This document shows positions 20,401 to 31,856 of a stretch of DNA of 64,000 nucleotides, piece by piece. Made by a program: the position numbers and the translations under genes. Origin of the DNA: Heterohyrax brucei (lineage: Eukaryota > Chordata > Mammalia > Hyracoidea > Procaviidae). Each line of letters starts with the position of its first letter. Position 1 is the stretch's first letter. Under the pieces are notes generated by a model. That model worked only from the letters and a program-made list of their open reading frames with translations, was not told where the DNA came from and did not search any database. The stretch covers positions 54,367,208 through 54,431,207 of the forward strand of contig CM053143.1 of NCBI GenBank assembly GCA_028571685.1. Direction: 5' to 3'.

Positions 20401-21011
20401 AGTTTCTTTTGGTAAATATTAGTTGGTTTAATTATAATAGTGTTGTAAAACTTTTTTATTTGTCTTCTTCTAGAGTCAAATGCCTTTTTAGAATGAAATG
20501 TTTACCACTTGATACATTAAAATTAGAAAAATTGTTTCTAAGGAATACGCTTGTCTTTAGTTTTCATATTCCTCTCTGCAATCCCAACTCCAGTATGAAC
20601 AAGCATGATTTTTGTGTTTTGTGAATTACTGTTAGAATTGTGCAGACAATTATACCAACTTTGTAAAACAATATTGCATTAGTCTGAATATGCTTTTTCT
20701 TTTTTATGTTAAATTCATAGTAGACATTTTAATGTGCTGAATTATGAGAAATTCTATAATAATTTGTGATAGGAGTTCATATGTGTTGTACTTGACACCA
20801 CTGTCACTGCTTTGTCTAGGGTCTGCTATGATGCCACAAAATGTAAGTAAATAAATAAATACAATCATATATTGAGAGCAGACTTATTAACAGATTTGAA
20901 AGTTATCAAGATAACTGGGTTACTTCAATACAACTTTCTAATAGTTACTTTCTGGTGATGTGGAAGTCATGACAGTGTCATCATCTCACTGGAAGGACTT
21001 ACTTCACGAAA
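20401..21011. other. No recognised feature
   Basis: AT-rich sequence with a 71-codon frame (20409-20624) lacking any known domain. Short 'taaataaataaata' run at ~20848. Confidence 0.5.
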
Positions 21012-21330
21012 ACGGCTCAGGCTGTTGTGAGGGCTGACAAATCCCAAATCTATGGGTCAAGTAGCAGTCTGAAGGTTTCTGTAGGTTTATCTCCCAAGAA
21101 GCAGAGGTCAGATAACCATAAGAATTCAGAGTTGAGAAAGACAGAACTTTGTCAAAACATCCCCTTATATACTGGATACAGGCCCTATCCCAAGAAAACT
21201 ACACTTTCAACTGATTGACTACTCATGCGAGTGAGATCACAATGAAATTTAATTACATAATGCCTGTCAAGCCACTGAGAATCATTGCCTAGCCAAGTTG
21301 ACACATAGCATTAACCATCACACCAGAGGC
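21012..21330 (-). mobile_element. Unclassified dispersed repeat (LTR-like), antisense
   Basis: The reverse strand reads 'ggtgtgatggttaatgctatgtgtcaacttggctaggcaatgattctcagtggcttgaca', the same start as the repeat at 16931, then 'gtcaatcagttgaaagtgtagttttcttgggatagggcctgtatccagtatataagg'. It ends before the family's 3' terminus. Confidence 0.65.
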
Positions 21331-22347
21331 CAAGACCTCTAGGACCAACTGCTTGACTACCTTGATGGACCACATTATTCCATCACCAGGACCGCAGGTA
21401 CCTTAACTTTCTTCATGGCTTTTGACACTGGCACACCATAGGAATATTAAAGAATTATGCGATTCAGAAAATTCCACTTGTCTCCAAGTGGTACTGTATT
21501 ATATATAGAATCACTTCTTTTCCATGACAAATTTTACAGTCCTCAAGACATGTCAGCATCCTTCAATGTTCAGTATGACATCTGATCCAGAGGGTATTAC
21601 CCCATTGTTATTTGTGTCAAAAAGTATATAACTTCTACTTATCAGCTGAGAAATTGCAAATAATCTGTGACAAAATGAATCTGGTCTATGCGGGGCCCCT
21701 TGTAACAGATAACATGCTAGGTGACAGAAAGCTGTTGCATGGACTAGTTCAGCATGATCATGGGAAAGAAATTACCCAGAGCAGCTTGGCCTCCAGATCC
21801 CCTGCTGTCCAGAACAGCTTTCCCGTTTCCATCTGAACTCACTCTCAATATATGCGGAGTTTCACTTTCCATTAGGAATGATGAAGGGAACAACAAGAAA
21901 GCAGTGTTTAGCACGCCCTCCTCTACTGAATCCTAATAGGGAAGGCTAAAATGCGGCTTTCTGCTGTCAAACAATCAAGGTTCAGATAAACAGATAGATT
22001 TTGATTAGAGCAAGGAGAAGGACTTTGCAATTAATGTTGGGAGAGCAATGGAGCAGATAGTTGGCTGTGGAAATTTAGGTCAGGTGAACTGTGTGCTGGG
22101 CAAACACAGGAGTCATCACTTCCCTACTTCCTCTACTGGTTCTTCATCACCAGACTGTTTTTTGGAAATAATTCATCTCACCAATGTTTATTTGTATGTA
22201 TTTTCAAAACTTAAATTAACGTGTGGATACCTGGACTGTTGAATACATCCTGAATAATTCACAACAAAAAGAATTGGCATTGGCAAGGAATTTTTTGTTG
22301 CTGTTAATTTTCACATCTTCCACTTCTTTCCTCACAGGGGTAAGATA
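21331..22347. other. No recognised feature
   Basis: No supported gene. Frames at 21612-21836 and 21754-21936 overlap each other and have no domain. Confidence 0.45.
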
Positions 22348-22525
22348 CTAGTGCTTCTTAAATTCAGCATGTATGCAGGTTGCCTGAAGATCTTCATTTA
22401 ATGAAGATTCTAAGTCAGTAGGTTTTAAAAGGGATGTGTTGAGGAAGGCAGAGATTCCACATGTCTAACAATCTTATATGCTGCTGCTGATTGTCTACAG
22501 GCTATGCTTTAAGTGGTAAGGGTCT
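22348..22525 (+). mobile_element. MER5A-like hAT MITE
   Basis: 'gtgcttcttaaattcagcatgtatgcaggttgcctgaagatctt', 'gattctaagtcagtaggt' and 'ctaacaatcttatatgctgctgctgattgtctacaggctatgctttaagtgg' follow the MER5A order ('ttctcaaactttagcatgcat...attcagtaggt...gatgctgctg...actttgag'). A non-autonomous hAT relic. Confidence 0.75.
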
Positions 22526-23540
22526 ATATCATTCTTTCTTCCTGTTATACAATTTTTGAGTCCAGTACTACTAACTATAAGCCCAAAACTGAATACCTAG
22601 AAGTTGTCTTTGAAAAGGACTCATATACTTGTCGTCTGTTTAAAACTATACTCACCTAACTTTAATTCTTATCACATTTTTTAACAAATACTTACTGATG
22701 ATTGACTGTGACTCATGTAGTGAAAAAAAAAAAAAAAAAGCCATTAAATCCTGCCCTCCCAGATTCCTGTCTTACTCTTCTAATTTCTGGTGTCTTCCTC
22801 CAATTTCTGTCTTTTACTTTGTTCTGTCTTACACTATATTCCCCATCCCTCACTATAAGCACCTTTATATCTGCTTTCTTCATCCTTCTGCCTCCCCACT
22901 TATAAACTTAGAGATATAATGAATAGAGATTGAGACTCTTTTCCATAATCAAACGTATTATTTGGTGGTCAGTATTCAGAAGATGCTTGCTGTTTGGCCA
23001 TATTACTATTCTATTCTGTAGAATCTGAAAGACTTCTAAGGTACATAACCAAAATAGAACCTGGGGCAAAGAGAACTTTCAAGAACTTATTTGTGCAGGG
23101 TGGAAACAAGATCAGTGTGGAAGGCAAAGAGGCTATAAAACAAAGATAGTTTCTTGGAAATATTTAAGAGGAGTTAGGGAGATAAGAAATTAATTTCTGA
23201 ATTCCCAACAATAGAAGCCGACCAAAACAGAAGTTAGGTAATTCAATAAGAATTATCCTTGTTCTTTATATAACTCAAAGGGAATCAAGGACTTACATGT
23301 AAAAGTTAAAACTATAAAATTTTAGAAACTGCACAGAAGAAAATTTTCACTATATAGGAGTAGGCAAAATGTTCTTAGGCTTCAAACCAAAAGCATGACC
23401 CATAAAAAGAAATTTTTGTAAGAATGACTGCATCAGAATTAAAAACTTTTTCTCTACAAAAGACCATGTGATGAGATTGTAAAATAAAGCTTGAGGAAAT
23501 TAAAAAAATAAATTAAAAAATGGCAAATATAATGAAGGAC
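22526..23540. other. No clear feature; poly(A) and pyrimidine-rich stretch
   Basis: A 17-base A-run at 22722-22738 is followed by a pyrimidine-rich stretch (22745-22905) that could be a degraded L2 3' region, but I cannot support it firmly. Otherwise AT-rich with no recognised repeat. Confidence 0.4.
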
Positions 23541-23698
23541 TAAAAAGTAAACCAAAAACATTGCCATCAGTTGATAGTGACTCGTAGCTACCCGGTACAA
23601 CAGAGTACAACTGCCACACAGGGTTACCAAGCAGTAGCTGCTAGATTTGAACTGCCAGCCTTTTGTTTAGCAGGTAACTCTTAACTACTGTACTTCCA
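23541..23698 (-). mobile_element. AfroSINE, antisense
   Basis: 'aaaccaaaaacattgccatcagttgatagtgactcgtagctacc' (tail and body complement), then 'gatttgaactgccagccttttgtttagcaggtaactcttaactactgt' (head complement). Nearly full length, moderately diverged. Confidence 0.88.
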
Positions 23699-23699
23699 G

Positions 23700-23886
23700 A
23701 CCTTCTGAATATATAAGCAATGCATGAGTGATGCAGTTTCAAAGCATCCTTTCCTGCATTTGCTGTTGTTGCTATGTTTCATTTTAGGTGTGTAGCAATA
23801 TCTCATTGTGACTTTTTTTTTTTTAATTTGCATCCATGATGCACAATAATGTTAAACACTTTTCACATGATTATTTGTGTAATCTG
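23700..23886 (-). mobile_element. Ancient L1M fragment, antisense
   Basis: 'tttcattttaggtgtgtagcaatatctcattgtgac...tttaatttgcatccatgatg' is an antisense L1M ORF2-end motif. It is a short fragment before the sense L1 that follows. Confidence 0.65.
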
Positions 23887-23889
23887 TTC

Positions 23890-24936
23890 AGATCTGAGGT
23901 CAGAACTACTTACAATAGCCACCAAGAAGATAAAACACTTTGGCATCAATGTAACCAGAGACATAAAAGGCCTAGACAAAGAATATTTAAGACTACTGTA
24001 GGAAGCCAAAAGAGACATACTTCAGTGGAGAAAACTACCTTGCTCATGGATAGGAAAACTGAATATCCTTAAATTGTCTATTGCACCTAAAGTGATCCAT
24101 AGATACAATGAAATCTCAATACAAATTCCAGTGGCAATATTTTATGAGATGGAGAAACAAATCACCAAATTTACAGTGAAAGGACAGAAGTCCTGGATAA
24201 AGTAAAGCATGATTGAAGGAGAAAAATGAAGTGGAAGGCCTTATACTATGATTTGGTATTCTATTAAACTGTCAAGGTAGTCAAAACAGCCTGGTACTGG
24301 TACAGAAACAAATACATACATCAACAGAACAGAATTGAGAATTCGGGTATAAAATAATCTACTTATGAGCAGCTGACACAGGCCCAAATTCTGTGAACAG
24401 GGTAAAAGGCAATCTCTTTAATAAATGATGTTGGTCTAACTGGATATTCATCTGCAAAAAAAGGAAATAAGACCTGTACCTCATACCATGCAGAAAAACT
24501 AACTCAAAATGGGTCAAAGACTTAAATATCAAATCTAAAATGGGGAAGATCATAGAAGAAAAATTAGAGACAATGCTGGTAACCATAGTACACAACTCAA
24601 ACAGAGTACAAAACATTGCTAAGAGTGAGACACACCTGAAAAGAAAATACCTAACTGGGAACTCCTAAAAATCAAACACCTGTGTTCACTGCAAGACTTC
24701 ACCAAAAGAGTAGAAAGATAGTCTACAGGCTGGGAAAAAATATCCAGCCATTACAATTCTGATGAGAGTCTAATCTCTATAACGTACCAGAAACTTCAAA
24801 ACTTGAATAACAAAAAGACAAAAAACCTAATTTAAAAAGGGAGAAATGGTATCACCAAGGAAGATACCAAGGTGGTATCTGAGGAAATGCTCACTATCAT
24901 TAGCTATTAGAGAAATCCAAATCAAAACTACAGTGA
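23890..24936 (+). mobile_element. L1 LINE (outer copy), first part
   Basis: Starts in ORF2 after the RT active site ('agccaccaagaagataaaacactttggcatc', 'aagagacatacttcagtggagaaaactaccttgctcatggatagg') and continues to 'aaatccaaatcaaaactacagtga' at 24936, where another L1 is inserted. Stops and frameshifts are common, so it is an older copy. It resumes at 28239. Confidence 0.85.
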
Positions 24937-25324
24937 AGCAGCTGAGTCAAGTTGGTGGACTAACCGCACGTTTCCCTAAATCCCTCTGGAAACCAATACC
25001 TGAAATGATAATTAACTGGAGATTTCTGGTCACCTAGTAAGCCTGGGAAATGGCATGGGGCTGTTAATTTGGACTTCATACCACTGAATGAAAATTTTCC
25101 TCTCTTTCACTGACCCTACTCTCGGCAAGCAGAGGCTTGCACAGGTCGAAAGCAACTCACCATTTTGAATTTTTTTCCTCTGTCTTGGCCAGTGGGCAGA
25201 GCTGGGACTTGACTAGCTGCTGGTCTCAGACATACTGCTGGTGGAACCAGCAAGCATAATTCCCAAGTTCTGAGAGCCTGGCTTTGGACTCTATACACCT
25301 CGGCTCCTCTGGCAGTAAAAGCCA
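24937..25324 (+). promoter_or_regulatory. Putative L1 5'UTR (internal promoter) remnant
   Basis: It lies at the true 5' boundary of the inner L1, directly after its target duplication, and does not match ORF2 or the 3'UTR elsewhere in the window. The base composition is more GC-rich than the flanks. L1 5'UTRs hold the internal Pol II promoter; activity of this remnant is only an inference. The antisense 69-codon frame at 25116-25325 has no domain. Confidence 0.6.
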
Positions 25325-27239
25325 TTTATACAAAGACAGTTGTCTACGACATCATGAGTGGAGACAGACTGAAACAGTTTCCCTTGAGAACAGGAACTAA
25401 ACAAGGAATGCCCACTCTCTCCTTTCCTATTCAACATTGTACTAGAAGTTCTAGCCAGAGCAATTAGACAAGACTAAGGAATAAAGGGCATCTGCGTCAC
25501 CAAAGAAGAACTAAAAATCCCCCTATTTGCAGATGATACGATTGTATACACAGAGAATGGCAAAGAATCCATAAGGAAACTATTCAAACTGATAGAAGAG
25601 TTTGGCAAAGTCTCAGGATACAAGACAAATGTAAGTAAATCAGTAGGATTCCTTTATACCAACAATGAGATTATTAAGGAAGAAATCACCAAGTCAACAC
25701 CATTTACTATAGCCCCTAAGAAGATAAAGTACCTAGGAATAAATTTAACCAGAGAAATAACATACCTTTACAAAGAGAACTACAAACTCTTACTACAAGA
25801 AACTAAGGGAGACTTACATAAATGGAGAAACCTACCCTGCTCATGGATGGGAAGATTTAACATTGTTAAAATGTCTATTTTACCCAAAGCAATTGACTTA
25901 TATATGCAATCCCAGTACAAGTTCCAGTGGCATTTTTTAATGAGATGGAGGAACAAATTATCAACTTTATCTAGAAAGGGAAGAAGCCCCGGATAAGTAA
26001 AGCATTACTAAAGAAGAAGAAAACGCTGGGAGGCCTCTCATTACCTAACCTTAAACCTATTACACTGCCACAGTAGTGAAAACAACCTGGTAATAGTACA
26101 AAAACAGACAGACAGATCAGTGGAACAAAATTGAGACTGCAGAGATGACATCATCTGCCTATGAACAGTTGATATTTGATAAAGGCCCTAACATATTAAA
26201 CTGTGGTAAAAACAATCTCTTCAACAATGGTGCTCACAAAATTGGATATCCATCTGCAACAAATTGAAACAAGACTCATATCTTACACCTTACATGAAAA
26301 CCAACTTAAACTGGATCAAAGACCTAAATATCAAATCTACAACGAAAAAGCTCATCCAAGAGAAAGTAGAAACAGCAATGGAAGGTTTAAAACACAGTGT
26401 AGACAGACTTCAAAATCTGTCAAGCAAACCACAATCATCAGAAGAGAAAAAGGATAAATGGGAACTACTAAGAATCAACCACTTTTGCTCATCCAAAGAC
26501 TTTATTAATAGAATTAAAAGGCCACCTACAGAATGGGGAAAAATATTTGGCAACTCTATGTCAGACCAATGCCTGATTTCCATAATCTATAAGGTGCTAC
26601 AAAATATCAATCAGAAAAAGACAAATAATCCAATTAAGCAATGGGCAAAGGAGACGGACAGACACTTCTCTAAAGAGAACATCCAGGCAGCCAAAAAACA
26701 CTTGCAGACATGCTCACAATCCTTAATTATTAAAGAAATTCAAATCAAAACGACAATGAGATACGATCTCACCCCAATAAGGTTGGCCATGATCCAAAAA
26801 ATGCAAAACAGCAAATGCTGGAAAGGCTGTGGTGGGATTGGAACTCTCCTACACTGTTGGTGGGATCGCAAAATGGTGCAACCTCTTTGGAAAGCAATCT
26901 GGCTCTCCCTTTAAAAAAAGGATCTAGATATACCATTTGACGCAGTAATTTCACTGCTTGGAATATATCCTGCAGAATCAAGGCCATTCACACCAACCAA
27001 AACATGCACACAAATGTTCATTGCAGCACAGTCCACAATAGCAAAAAGGTGGAATCAATCCAGATGCCCAATGACAGAGGAATGGTTGGGTAAACTATGG
27101 TACATATGCTCACTGGAACACTATGCAATGATAAAGAACAATGATGAAAGCAGGAAACATCTCTTAACCTGCTTTCAACTGGAAAGCTGAGTGAAAGTAG
27201 TCAGCGACAAAAGGATAAATATTGTATGAGACCCCTACA
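25325..27239 (+). pseudogene. L1 ORF2 remnant, frameshifted
   Basis: RT block 'GTKQG', then FADD encoded at 25526-25537 (intact Phe, unlike the LADD of the 8763 copy), then thumb and C-terminal parts in shifting frames. The longest open piece is 26264-26914 (216 codons), ending in '[16 protein letters not shown]'. This copy shows the codons TGG and CAA that became stops in the copy at 8763. Confidence 0.88.
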
Positions 27240-28238
27240 TTAAGAACTTAAAAGCAGACTCATGTGTGGAAGAAAAGACTCTTCGATGGCTGCAAGTGTG
27301 CACAGGGTGGGAGCATGACAGGGGGAGGGTTTAAATTAGGTAGTTAATAGAAATTTGGTTGGCTGAAATCGTGACAGCACACATGAGAAAGAAAATCAAT
27401 AATAACTTGACTTCAACACAATTTGAGTACTCCTCCCATCTTAACCCAATTTTGCAAGGACATAATAGCTGGGGCAGGGGGCCAGGGACCATGTTCTCAG
27501 GTGAAATAGAGGCCAATTGGCACAGCTAGCATTTTGCTAATGAGGACTCTCTATACCCCACATCGGTCAGTGGTGCCTGGGTCTTAAAAGCTGCCAAGCT
27601 GACATCTGAGAGTACAGCAATGGTCCCAACTCAACAAGAAGAGATGATCACCGAGGACAAGAATGACATGGGGAAAAGAGAACCTAGAAGACAGAGAGAG
27701 CCACTTGAGTGGATTTCCACATTGACTCATGACCAGAAGAACTGGATAATACTGGCCACCACTGGTGATAGCCACAACGGAGCTCACAAAGTTGAGTCTC
27801 ATTAGCAATAAGAGAATAAATAGGGGTGCACCCTGAGATCTTCAATAAAAGACCACAATTGATGGTCCTGGGACTTTGAGGTTCCACTGGAAGCACAGCC
27901 CCTGGCTCTGATGCTGCCCCTGTCCATAAATCGTAATGAAGGTCAACTTTTCAGACAGCAATGGATTGGATTGGACTTGGCGACTCAGAGTGACCATATC
28001 TTGTGGGAATTTTATTGCTCTGTGCATCTATAGGATGTCATCCTACTGACCTCTTGCTGGATGAAGGGGAGTGGCTGGAGAGGAGGGGATTGGAGACTGT
28101 TGAGAGGATAGGGCATGTATGGAGCAGAGAAGAGGAGTGTGTTGTCTCTGGGAAGGGAGAGCAGTGGGAGCTGCACATAGGTGAGCATGCAAATTTATAC
28201 GAGAATATACATTTTCATTCAATCATAATTAAAAAAAA
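27240..28238 (+). other. L1 3'UTR of the inner copy
   Basis: Same order as the reference 3'UTR: G-rich tract at 27293-27335 (weaker), 'cgtgacagcacacatga', 'ggtgcctgggtcttaaaagctgcc', 'gaccagaagaactgg', 'aaaagaccacaattgatggtcc' and an A-run. Several antisense 60-75 codon frames are shared with other 3'UTR copies. Confidence 0.88.
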
Positions 28239-29718
28239 AAAACTACAATGAGATATCATCTTGCCCCCAAAAGATGGACATTAATCCAAAAAAACACAAA
28301 ACAATAAGAGTTGAAGTGGTTGTGGAGAGACTATACCAGTTCTACATTGTTAGGGGGAAGGTAAAATGGTACGACCACTTCAGAAGTTGATTTGGTCTTT
28401 TCTTAACAAGCTAGAAAAAGAAATATGGTACGATCCAGCAATCCTACTTCTTGGATTATATCCTGAAGAAATAAGGGCTTTCACACAAATAGATACATGC
28501 ACACCAATGTTTACTGTAGCACTGTCCGCAATAGTAAAAATATGTAATCAATCTAGGTGCCCATCAATGGAGAATGGACAAGCAAACCAAGGTATAGTAT
28601 CACGATGGGCTATTTACTATGCAATGATAAAGAACAATGGTGATCTTGGGAAACATAAGAAGGAAGAATCTGGAAAACATTATGCCGAATGAAATTAGTC
28701 AGTCACAAAAGGACAAATATTGTATGAGACCACTATTACAAAGACTCAAGAAAAGGTTTAAACACAGGATAAAATAGTAACTGACAGTGACAAGGGTAGG
28801 ACAGAGATATTCATTGATTAGATAGTAGACAGTGATTGGATTAGGTGAAAGGAGGGACAGCATTAGGTGAAGGGAGGTCAGCACAGCTGGAGTAAACCAA
28901 AAACTGAGGTTTCCTAAATATAACCCAACATTCTGAAGGAGAGAGTAGCATTGGCAGGAGACAAGGGATCATGCTTTCAGGGCACATCTAGCTGAATGGG
29001 CAGAGTAAGTTTTTTTAAGAAAATGTTCTGTATCCCACTTTTGTGAGTAGCATCTCAGGTCTTAAAAGTGGCCATCTAAGTGTCATCAATTTGTCCAAAT
29101 CCACCTGAATCAGAGATGAATGAAAGACACTAAAGACATAATGAAAATGTGAGCCCAAGAGACAGAAAGGGGCATATATTCCAGAGACTACATCACCATG
29201 AGACCAGAAGAACTAGATGGTGCTTAGCCACCACACTGACTGTACTGACAGTGAATATAACAGAGTCCCTTACATCGCAGGAGAAAAATGGGTGTGCAAA
29301 ACTCAAAGTCTGCTGAAAAGGCCTTGAGTTGATGGTACAACATACAGAAGGGCACCTGGAAGACATGGAGCCCAGACTCTCTGCTAGCACAGAACTGAAA
29401 TCACTCTAGAAGCCAACTCTTTCGACAAAGATTGTACTGGACCATAAAACACAGCATGATGCTGGTGAAGAATATACTTTTTGGCTTAAGTAGATACATG
29501 ACGTTGACTGGGGAGCTCCCATCCAGAGGCAAGAAGAGAGAAGGGTGGAGGGCAGGTAGGAGCCTGCTGAACAGACAAGGGAGACACATGCTAGAAAGGA
29601 GGAATGTGTTTTCACAGGAAAGGGAGAGCAGCTGGAGTTACATAGCAGTATACACTCAGGGTTTTGTATGACAGGTTAACTTACAAACTTTCACTTAAAG
29701 CAAAATTAAAAAAAAAAT
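28239..29718 (+). mobile_element. L1 LINE (outer copy), second part, with 3' end
   Basis: Picks up at 'aaaactacaatgagatatcatcttgcccc', the ORF2 position left at 24936, then the ORF2 C-terminus ('ggattatatcctgaagaaataagggctttcacac') and an older 3'UTR like that at 3040-3870 ('ttgtgagtagcatctcaggtcttaaaagtgg', 'gagaccagaagaactagatggtgc'). Ends in an A-run at 29707-29716. Confidence 0.88.
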
Positions 29719-30204
29719 TAAAGAGTTTTTTCGAAGGCAAGACACAGTTTGAACATTGAACTATGCACTCTTAGCAGTTACAGGCATCCAAACAATATTT
29801 ATACTGGAACTAACAAAATAATATTTTGATTCTTCACTAGTGGTTTGTTTAACAGTCAAATATTGAAAGCTGTGCTAACACAAGTGAGGGCTTTACAGTG
29901 ATTGGTGAACACAACATATATAGGTTTACATGACTGGCTTAAGAGTCTTTGTTGATTAGTTACTATCCAGTGATCTGTAGTTTTTACTAATTAATAACCA
30001 CTTGGTGACTATGTGTAGGCACACAGGGGGTGAGTTTACAAAGTGATCACAGGGCATTATTTTCTGCTAACATCGCTTTCTTTTATGAGATATCTATAAA
30101 GTGGTTTGTAGAGATTTGTTAAAATATAACATTCCCTTAGATGCCAGATTAAGTCTTTTTTAAAAGCTGTATGTTATTGATTACAAGTCTGGGCTAGCAG
30201 GCCT
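29719..30204. other. No recognised feature
   Basis: AT-rich, no supported frame or repeat. Confidence 0.5.
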
Positions 30205-30760
30205 CACCATCAAGTACCTCCAAATTTAGGACTCTTACAAAAGCCAAAAGCTTAAAATAACCTAGATACCTTTTGTTGGGTCCTTGTCTAAACAAGCTGT
30301 GGTATATATATATATATACCATGGAGTATTATTCAGTAACAAAAAATAAAGATCTATGGACACATGCAACAGCTTGGGTGGATCTTCAGAGAATTATGTT
30401 GCCTTAAGTAAGTCAATGCCAAAAGTTTACCTATTGTATTTTTCCATTTATATAACATTCTTGCAATGACAAACTTTCAAAATAGGAAACAGATTGGGTT
30501 TAGCCTCTAGTTAGACAACTGGGGAGAAAAAAAGGAGGTGACTGTTGCTGTAAAGGGCAACAGACAGGATCATGTGATAACTGAAAAGCTCTGTACCTTG
30601 ACTATGGCAAAATTAGTGTCTTGGTTGTGAAATTGTACCACAGTTTGTAAGATGTTTTCCTGGAAAGTGGAATGGAGAGTACACACACTGTTTTTGCATT
30701 ATTTCTACCTTTTGAATGAATTACAACATACAATTATCTCAAAACAAATAGTTGAATTAT
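30205..30760 (+). mobile_element. Ancient L1M 3' end, sense
   Basis: 'taccatggagtattattcagtaacaaaaaat', 'acatgcaacagcttgggtggatcttcagagaattatgttg', 'tcttggttgtgaaattgtaccacag' and a terminal 'ttacaacatacaattatctcaaaacaaat' are L1M ORF2-end and 3'UTR hallmarks. A (TA)n run lies at 30305-30319. Confidence 0.75.
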
Positions 30761-30769
30761 TGGATTACT

Positions 30770-30957
30770 TTTTTTTGAAGCGACGATATTTTACCTTATA
30801 ACCCAAGCCCATTATCAAGTTAATTTGACTCATAGCAACATTATAGGACAAAGAAGAACTGTCCCATAGAGTCTCCAAGCAGTATGTGGTGATTCTAATT
30901 GCTGTACTTAACTGTGGTTAGCAGCCACAGCACTTAATCACTATGTCTTTAAGTATT
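30770..30957 (-). mobile_element. AfroSINE, antisense
   Basis: 'aacccaagcccattatcaagttaatttgactcatagcaacattataggacaaagaagaactgtcccatagagtctccaagcagt' is the body complement, and 'gtggttagcagccacagcacttaatcactatg' is the head complement. Near full length. Confidence 0.85.
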
Positions 30958-31332
30958 CAAATAACACAACTTTGTCAACATTGACATATACATAATCCCT
31001 TCATTTGTTGGAAACACATTTATTAATTTAATCTGATAACAAAAATGAGCAAGATGTGACTCATAACGATTCTCAATGATGAAAATAAAAATTAACAAAA
31101 CGAAAAATTATCAGCTGGTCATCTAAAGACCAAATGATCAAGATTCAGAAACATCATATGAAAGTAATGAACACTGATAAATTCCAACATTTTTTCTTCA
31201 CACCTTTATAAACAGACAATAACAAATTAATTAACCGAATGTCAGTTGTTTTCTTCCTGTTTCTTTGAATAATACTTTTTCTGAATTATTACTTTTGAGC
31301 TGTAAATTGTCCCTAGATTGAAAAACGTACAA
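30958..31332. other. No recognised feature
   Basis: AT-rich flank before the mariner fold-back. Confidence 0.5.
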
Positions 31333-31856
31333 GCTCAACAATAATTAAGTCTGCGTATCTAATTGTTCTAAGTGCCACATACCTCTTTGCTGAATATCAC
31401 TACACTACACTGATCTTCGAATTACTCCCCTTAGGAATCTATGCATTGACACCAGTGCTTTGCCTTCTCTTCAAAGCAATTTTGAAACTCTTTCTGGAAT
31501 GGTCATTGCACACAGTGGTGCTGAGGCAAGCTCAAAGAATTAGTTGTACAGTTGTCTATTGGGGAGTTTTTAGCTAGTAAAAAGTAACTGTATTGTAACA
31601 CCCTCCTTACTCACCTGATCCAGCCCCCAAGGATTTTTTTCTTTACCCTAAGATAAAGGAAATATTGAAAGGAGGACATTTTGATGACATTCAGGACATC
31701 AAGAGCTCTGATGGTCATTCCAGAGAGTTCTAAAATTGCCTGGTATAGGTGCATAACTTCCCAAAAGGAGTACTTCGAAGGCGACCATAGTGATATTCAG
31801 CGATGACCTATGTAGTACTTTTTCTAGGATGAATTCCCAAACTGAATTGTCAGGCC
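31333..31856. mobile_element. Fold-back mariner derivative (two inverted 3' ends)
   Basis: The left arm (31333-31507) is the terminal ~175 bp of the mariner family seen at 15616, minus orientation. The right arm (about 31550-31856) is the last ~307 bp of the same family in plus orientation. Shared inner anchors are 'gctgaatatcactac' and 'ttcgaattactcccctt' on the left, matched by the complement of 'aaggagtacttcgaag' and 'gtgatattcagcg' on the right. Outer ends resemble 'caataattaag' and 'ctgaattgtcaggcc'. The right arm still encodes HPPYSPDPAPKDFF at 31599-31640, with the third catalytic Asp. Confidence 0.8.

Larger units (their letters stand above)
24937..28238 (+). mobile_element. L1 LINE (inner copy) with 5'UTR and large internal deletion
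   Basis: Inserted into the L1 around it; duplication aaaactacagtga (24924-24936) / aaaactacaatga (28239-28251). It opens 'gctgagtcaagttggtggactaaccgcacg', a form resembling L1 5'UTR starts, and runs ~385 bases before joining ORF2 inside the RT domain at ~25325 ('gccatttatacaaagac'). ORF1, the endonuclease and the first part of RT are absent. ORF2, 3'UTR and A-run (28230-28240) follow. Confidence 0.85.

Noticed and set aside
25325..25340. Splice junction in the inner L1 RNA
   Set aside because: The ORF2 side does not show an AG just before the junction when compared with the copy at 9105-9115, so a plain deletion is as likely.
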